Shown here one piece after another: positions 7,811 to 11,618 of a stretch of DNA of 11,618 nucleotides. Within the stretch, counting starts at the first letter, position 1, and each line of letters opens with the position of its first letter. The DNA is taken from positions 1 through 11,618 of the forward strand of contig JADFOC010000031.1 of the NCBI GenBank assembly GCA_022563075.1, in the 5' to 3' direction. The position numbers were made by a program, and so were the translations under genes. The notes under the pieces were generated by a model. The model did not search any database, was not told the DNA's origin, and saw nothing but the letters and a program-made list of their open reading frames with translations. The DNA is from Pseudomonadota bacterium (GTDB lineage Bacteria; Pseudomonadota; Gammaproteobacteria; Pseudomonadales; Pseudohongiellaceae).

Positions 7811-8052
7811 TTATATCGCGCGACTGCCGTAATTACTCTCCGGCTTTTTCGGTGGATCGGCGGTCACGTCCGCGGCGATTTCACTGATGGTGCCCCCTTA
7901 TTTAGAAATGCTGCAATATCGTCCTCGACTTTACTGCGAAGTCTGCTCCTGGAGGTAATGGTTCTGCTTTCTGCTATTTCTTCTTTACTACCAATATAAT
8001 CGTAATCAATAGTATCGCGCGGCTTACTAGCTGCCTTCGCACTCACTGCCAT
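7811..8052 (-). pseudogene. sutA: SutA-like RNA-polymerase-associated regulator, split by a -1 frameshift
   Basis: The gene starts at ATG 8052 with GGAG at 8060-8063 (7-nt spacer). The first frame reads 62 codons and stops at 7864-7866. Reading one base back at the five-base G run (7893-7897; C on the plus strand) opens a second frame down to TAA 7811-7813, ending in TADPPKKPESNYGSRAI. Joined, the product would be 80 residues with IAAFLNKGGTISEI followed by that tail. This matches my memory of the Pseudomonas SutA C-terminus (FLARGG..., ADPPKKP..YGSR.I). SutA binds RNA polymerase and adjusts transcription in slow-growing cells. The N-terminus here is short and less acidic than in Pseudomonas. 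A TAA just upstream of the G run in the second frame places the shift at or after that run. It may be a true pseudogene, a homopolymer sequencing error or a frameshift-dependent gene. The place next to amtB-glnK also fits the Pseudomonas locus as I remember it. Confidence 0.75.
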
Positions 8053-8227
8053 GATTCAACTCCAAGGGGTTAACTCTTTATTTCAAATTTCAATAATAGA
8101 GTAGTTCAAATCAGCAGAAGTGCTAGCTAAAAAACGCGTATTTTTATTCGAACTAGTTATATAGAAATCAAACTATTTTGAATGAGCTAATTTGAAAGGA
8201 GCGACAGAGATTCTCGGACTGCAATAT

Positions 8228-8258
8228 AAAAAAAAAGCGCCTTTGATCAAAGGCGCTT
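8228..8258 (-). terminator. Intrinsic terminator of glnK-amtB
   Basis: A perfect 24-bp palindrome (8235-8258, half-site AAGCGCCTTTGA) forms a GC-rich stem with a GATC loop. On the minus strand it is followed by an uninterrupted T-run (8228-8236 as A on the plus strand). It lies about 60 nt after the amtB stop codon and should separate the nitrogen operon from the sutA-like gene. On the plus strand no T-run follows, so it acts in one direction only. Confidence 0.93.
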
Positions 8259-8317
8259 CCACGTAAACAACAGGTTAATGGCGTGTAAACTTGTTATGGG
8301 TTACCCCAAAGGCAGTC

Positions 8318-9640
8318 TTACAATACATACCCTCGTTCATCATGCAGGCTAATATCGAGTCCTTCCTGTTCTTCATCCTCATTGACACGTAGACCCATGG
8401 TCATATCGAGGCCTTTAAGTATCAGAAAACTCAACACACCGGTGTAGACTATGGTGAATAAAACACCCTCTGTTTGTATCAGTAGTTGAGCGGCAATGCC
8501 ATCGGCCAGACCGGTGCCGCCAAACATCTCGGCGGTGAAGACACCCGTCAGTATGGCGCCGATAATTCCGCCCACCGCATGGACACCAAACACATCCAGT
8601 GAATCGTCGTAGCCCATGGCTCGTTTCAGCGTGGTGGCGGCATAGAAACAACCAATGCCTGCAGCGGCACCAATTGCTAACGCACCCATAGGACCAACAC
8701 TACCTGACGCCGGGGTAATAGCCACCAGACCCGCTATCGCACCGGAGGCGATGCCTAACACACTGGGCTTGCCATGGATTACCCATTCCGCTGTCATCCA
8801 GCCGATGGCTGCGGTTGCGGTGGCTATTTGCGTCACCAACATGGCCATGCCAGCGCTGCTATTGGCCGCAGCGGCTGACCCGGCATTAAAGCCAAACCAA
8901 CCAACCCACAACAGGGCAGCACCGATAAGGGTATAAGTCAGGTTATGCGGAGGCATCGCTGTCGTTGGGTAGCCTTTACGCTTGCCCAACATTATGCAAG
9001 CCACCAGTCCGGCGATACCCGCATTGATATGAACCACGGTACCACCTGCAAAATCGATGACACCCCAATCCCAAAGTAAGCCGCCGTCGCCTGCCCATAC
9101 CATGTGCACCATAGGGATGTAACACAGAGTTACCCACAGTGCCATGAACACCATCATGGTAGAGAATTTCATGCGCTCGGCAAAAGCGCCGACTATCAAT
9201 GCCGGCGTAATAATAGCGAAGGTCATCTGAAAAGTTGCCCACACAGATTCAGGGATGGTCCCGCTCACCGAATCCACGGTGATGTTTCGCATAAAGACAT
9301 TGTCAAAAGTTCCTACGATGGAATGCAGATTAACTACCCCCGCCTCCATTCCAGTGGTATCGAAGGCCAAGGTGTAGCCATAAACCACCCAGATAATTGT
9401 CATTAATCCGGTAATGGCAAAGCACTGCATCATTACCGACAGTACGTTCTTGCTGCGCACCATCCCCGCATAAAACAGAGAAATGCCCGGTATCGTCATC
9501 AGCAACACCAGCACCGTCGCGGTAATCATCCAGGCGGTATCCCCGGTATCTATCTCCTGAGCGGATGCGATACCAGGCAGTATTAGCAGCAAGGCTGCCA
9601 TCAGGCCGAGTCCCCTTTTGGTTGTCATAAACTTCTTCAT
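8318..9640 (-). CDS. amtB: Ammonium transporter AmtB
   Basis: AmtB is a trimeric inner-membrane channel for ammonium uptake when nitrogen is scarce. The protein has 440 residues: a signal peptide (about 1-28; MKKF, hydrophobic core, IASAQ) and then eleven expected membrane segments. Landmarks: IPGISLFYAGMVRSKN (50-65), WAGDGG (182-187), DFAGGTVVHIN (196-206, with the Asp196 and twin-His His204 positions), GWFGFNAGS (247-255), the second twin-His HAVGGIIG (354-361) and the conserved cytosolic tail. The ATG at 9640 is chosen because GAGGAA (9648-9653) lies 7 nt before it; a longer frame from TTG 9664 would place that sequence inside the gene. It lies 71 nt after glnK, and GlnK is expected to block the channel when ammonium is plentiful. 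A strong terminator follows. Confidence 0.97.
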   Translation of the reverse strand: MKKFMTTKRGLGLMAALLLILPGIASAQEIDTGDTAWMITATVLVLLMTIPGISLFYAGMVRSKNVLSVMMQCFAITGLMTIIWVVYGYTLAFDTTGMEAGVVNLHSIVGTFDNVFMRNITVDSVSGTIPESVWATFQMTFAIITPALIVGAFAERMKFSTMMVFMALWVTLCYIPMVHMVWAGDGGLLWDWGVIDFAGGTVVHINAGIAGLVACIMLGKRKGYPTTAMPPHNLTYTLIGAALLWVGWFGFNAGSAAAANSSAGMAMLVTQIATATAAIGWMTAEWVIHGKPSVLGIASGAIAGLVAITPASGSVGPMGALAIGAAAGIGCFYAATTLKRAMGYDDSLDVFGVHAVGGIIGAILTGVFTAEMFGGTGLADGIAAQLLIQTEGVLFTIVYTGVLSFLILKGLDMTMGLRVNEDEEQEGLDISLHDERGYVL

Positions 9641-9647
9641 ATTTTGT

Positions 9648-9653
9648 TTCCTC
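9648..9653 (-). promoter_or_regulatory. Ribosome binding site that fixes the amtB start
   Basis: GAGGAA on the minus strand has a 7-nt spacer to ATG 9640. This, together with the signal-peptide start MKKF, decides against the upstream TTG at 9664. Confidence 0.8.
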
Positions 9654-9711
9654 AACAATCTCAAATAATCAGTCTTTCAAAGGATTTACTGGTATTTCAG
9701 CCAATAGTGAA

Positions 9712-10071
<360 letters not shown>

Positions 10072-10116
10072 TTAAGCGGTTCGCCCGTTCGAATGCATAC
10101 AACTAAAGGAGCACTA

Positions 10117-10132
10117 TGCATGGGCCGTGCCA
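10117..10132 (-). promoter_or_regulatory. Sigma-54 promoter of glnK-amtB
   Basis: On the minus strand TGGCACGGCCCATGCA matches the sigma-54 consensus TGGCACGNNNNTTGCA at every defined position except one (A for T in the -12 box). The GG and GC dinucleotides have the required spacing. Transcription would start near 10106, leaving a leader of about 55 nt. Such promoters need an enhancer-bound activator, here presumably NtrC. Confidence 0.88.
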
Positions 10133-10246
10133 CTTGTGGTTTTGCTTGAATAAACAAATGCTTAACGGAAACTGGCTGTGGCCTGCTGGATAATTGCGCG
10201 ACTGCGACCGCAAAACTGAGCATTCGCAGTGCGCTCGCGACATTCA

Positions 10247-10263
10247 TGCACTACCGAGGTGCA
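10247..10263. promoter_or_regulatory. NtrC enhancer-type binding site
   Basis: TGCACTACCGAGGTGCA is a 17-bp dyad matching the NtrC consensus TGCACC-N5-GGTGCA at all but one defined base. It lies roughly 140-157 bp upstream of the predicted glnK transcription start, a normal distance for an NtrC enhancer. I did not find a second clear site; NtrC enhancers often come in pairs. Confidence 0.78.
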
Positions 10264-10452
10264 TTAGCTGCCGAGTTGGCTGGCAGAGCATGTCGACTTT
10301 TGCTGGCGGCGGGCCAATCCCTGTTTTGGAAAACACCGCACAGTCACCGCGGTGAGACACTGGACTGCAGCAAAGATCACCACTCGAACTCATCCGGCAG
10401 ATTCCTACTCGCTGGTTGCGGGCAACTCGAAGCCGTGCGCTAACAGGTTTGA
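10264..10452. other. Non-coding stretch between the NtrC site and ubiK
   Basis: No supported gene. The rightward frame at 10246-10443 has no ribosome binding site, no recognisable similarity and begins inside the NtrC site. The leftward frame across 10244-10783 is antisense to ubiK. The only structure seen is a perfect 12-bp palindrome, TCACCGCGGTGA, at 10344-10355, of unknown meaning. Confidence 0.4.
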
Positions 10453-10461
10453 TGCTAAAAT
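10453..10461 (+). promoter_or_regulatory. Candidate extended -10 promoter of ubiK
   Basis: TGCTAAAAT holds an extended TG and a -10 box one base from TATAAT. No good -35 box is visible 17 bp upstream. Transcription would begin near 10468, about 38 nt before the preferred ubiK start. That is too close to the alternative ATG at 10473 for it to be well translated. Confidence 0.3.
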
Positions 10462-10505
10462 AACCCTCGAAAATGCACCGCACCCAACCATGGAATTGCC
10501 TTAGC

Positions 10506-10787
10506 ATGCTCGACAATGAGTTTTTGAGTGACCTGAGTAAGCGACTGTACGCCTTGTTGTCTGGCATGTTACCGATGGCTGAGGAGATTAGCGGGGAGCT
10601 ACGCACCAAAATAGAGCAACAACTTAAGAAAAGCTTCGCCAAGCTCGACCTGCTAAGCCGTGAAGAATTTGATGCGCAAAGTAAAGCGCTGGCCCGAGCC
10701 GAGCAGCGCTTACAAGATTTGGCAGCGACTATCGAGACATTGGAATCGAAGTTGCGCGCAATCGAAGAGGATTCACCTGACAATTGA
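10506..10787 (+). CDS. ubiK: Ubiquinone biosynthesis accessory factor UbiK (BMFP family)
   Basis: UbiK (formerly YqiC) is a small accessory factor that assists the aerobic ubiquinone-biosynthesis complex, in part through UbiJ. The 93-residue product shows the family pattern: an N-terminal helix (MLDNEFLSDLSKRLYALLSG), then KKSFAKLDLLSREEFDAQ (41-58), the most conserved segment, and a C-terminal coiled coil (about 57-87) rich in Leu, Glu and Arg. I chose ATG 10506 because it gives the usual family N-terminus. An in-frame ATG at 10473 would add 11 residues but has no Shine-Dalgarno sequence; the chosen start also has only a distant GGAA. It is divergent from glnK and its 3' end overlaps yifB by 15 bp. 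Confidence 0.88.
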   Translation: MLDNEFLSDLSKRLYALLSGMLPMAEEISGELRTKIEQQLKKSFAKLDLLSREEFDAQSKALARAEQRLQDLAATIETLESKLRAIEEDSPDN

Positions 10788-11618
10788 CTGCAGCTGCTGG
10801 CATCTTCGATAGCTCACGGCTTCCAGAATATCCTGCGTTCGAATCGGCTGGCTGCCCTCGAAATCGGCGATGGTTCTGGCCAGCTTGATGACTCGATGTG
10901 TCGCGCTGGCAGACATGCCCAGTTTATCCATGGTTTGTGCGAGGGACTTGCGAAGTGCCGTTGCCAGCGCGCAATGCTGTTCGAGTTCGATGCCCTGCAA
11001 GTCGCAATTGAGTTTTCCGTTGCGCCGCATCTGCGTTCTTCGGCACTGGTGAATACGCTGTCGCATGGCCGCCCAGTCCGTCTTGCCATGGGCATGCTGT
11101 AACAACTCTGCCTGGGTTAAACCTGGCACCTCAATTATCAGATCGAACCTATCCAGAAACGGACCCGAAAGCCTGCCGAGGTAGCGGTCGATACGGTCTG
11201 GTGAACAGCGGCATTGATGCCTAACATCACCGGCGTAGCCGCAAGGACAGGGGTTCATGGCGGCCAGTAACTGGAAGTTAGCGGGAAACTTGACGCGGTA
11301 GTTGGCACGGCTGACGGTTATTTCACCTGATTCCAACGGCTCCCTTAACGCATCTAAAACACCTGGCTTGAACTGGGCAAGTTCATCCAGAAACAGAACC
11401 CCTCGATGAGCCAGGCTTATCTCGCCAGGCCTGGCTTTGTTACCACCGCCCACCAGGGCGACACTGGATGCCGAGTGATGGGGAGTACGAATCGGGCGTT
11501 GGCGCCAACGGCTAATGTCCAGGGGTATGTCTGCCATAGAATTGATGGCAGCCACCTCCAGCGCTTCAGACTCGTCCATCTCCGGCAGCAAGCCAATCAG
11601 GATGTTGGCCAGCATGTT
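10773..11618 (-). CDS. yifB: YifB/ComM-family AAA+ Mg-chelatase-like protein, C-terminal part
   Basis: The frame is open to the right edge, covering about 281 C-terminal residues of a protein normally about 500 long. The N-terminal Lon-like domain and the start are outside. Visible parts: MLANILIGLLPEM just after the Walker A loop, EALEVAAINS, RPIRTPHHSAS, GGGNKARPGEISLAHRGVLFLDEL (Walker B and its lead-in), the sensor segment LLAAMNPCPCGY, a cysteine cluster ending CRCS, LSGPFLDRFDLIIEVP, and a C-terminal Mg-chelatase-type helical domain ending RCQQLQSIVR. ComM homologues act as hexameric helicases in branch migration during natural transformation; YifB function in non-competent bacteria is less clear. 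The codon at the very edge is Asn where Walker A normally has Ser/Thr. The gene converges on ubiK with overlapping 3' ends. Confidence 0.95.
   Translation of the reverse strand, partial: NMLANILIGLLPEMDESEALEVAAINSMADIPLDISRWRQRPIRTPHHSASSVALVGGGNKARPGEISLAHRGVLFLDELAQFKPGVLDALREPLESGEITVSRANYRVKFPANFQLLAAMNPCPCGYAGDVRHQCRCSPDRIDRYLGRLSGPFLDRFDLIIEVPGLTQAELLQHAHGKTDWAAMRQRIHQCRRTQMRRNGKLNCDLQGIELEQHCALATALRKSLAQTMDKLGMSASATHRVIKLARTIADFEGSQPIRTQDILEAVSYRRCQQLQSIVR

Noticed and set aside
7864..8052. Independent 62-residue small protein
   Set aside because: The downstream frame continues the SutA family sequence exactly, so a frameshifted single gene explains the region better; the 62-residue form remains possible only as an early-stop product.
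9641..9664. Extended amtB start at TTG 9664
   Set aside because: The extension contains the Shine-Dalgarno sequence for ATG 9640, which gives a normal signal peptide.
10246..10443. 65-codon rightward frame upstream of ubiK
   Set aside because: No Shine-Dalgarno sequence or family resemblance, and its first codons lie in the NtrC site.
10244..10783. 179-codon leftward frame
   Set aside because: It is antisense to ubiK, rich in Ser, Arg and Cys as shadow frames are, and would run through the glnK enhancer.

Overview
The window reads as chromosomal DNA of a gammaproteobacterium with roughly balanced base composition. No phage, IS, tRNA, rRNA or CRISPR array was seen. The taxonomic hint comes from gene content and order. 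From memory of Pseudomonas-type genomes, two neighbourhoods are familiar: tkt divergent from an ArsR-methyltransferase regulator plus metK, and yifB / ubiK / glnK-amtB / sutA. I cannot name a genus.

Left part (1-6315). The 5' part of transketolase (tkt) runs leftwards out of the window. Divergent from it is a tight five-gene operon: a SahR-like ArsR regulator fused to a methyltransferase-like domain, metK (makes SAM), ahcY (removes SAH), metF (supplies methyl-THF for methionine regeneration) and rsmE (a SAM-consuming 16S rRNA methyltransferase). A 36-bp near-perfect palindrome sits just upstream and overlaps the best promoter candidate. This suggests an autoregulated methyl-cycle operon controlled by a protein rather than by a SAM or SAH riboswitch; the short gene junctions leave no room for an internal riboswitch.

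Middle part (6316-8317). A convergent gene encodes a DUF3391 + HD-GYP protein whose phosphodiesterase site has lost several expected metal ligands. Upstream of it lies the most surprising item: a small SutA-like gene (RNA-polymerase-associated regulator of slow-growing cells). It is intact except for one missing base in a G run, which splits it into two frames. Either the gene is broken, the sequence has a homopolymer error, or the gene needs frameshifting.

Right part (8228-10263). glnK and amtB (PII signal protein and ammonium transporter) form a leftward operon. It has a near-consensus sigma-54 promoter, an upstream 17-bp NtrC-type site and a strong intrinsic terminator, which is the layout of a nitrogen-starvation-induced operon.

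Right end (10264-11618). ubiK (ubiquinone-biosynthesis accessory factor) runs rightwards and overlaps tail-to-tail with the 3' part of yifB/comM (AAA+ Mg-chelatase-like protein), which runs in from the right edge.
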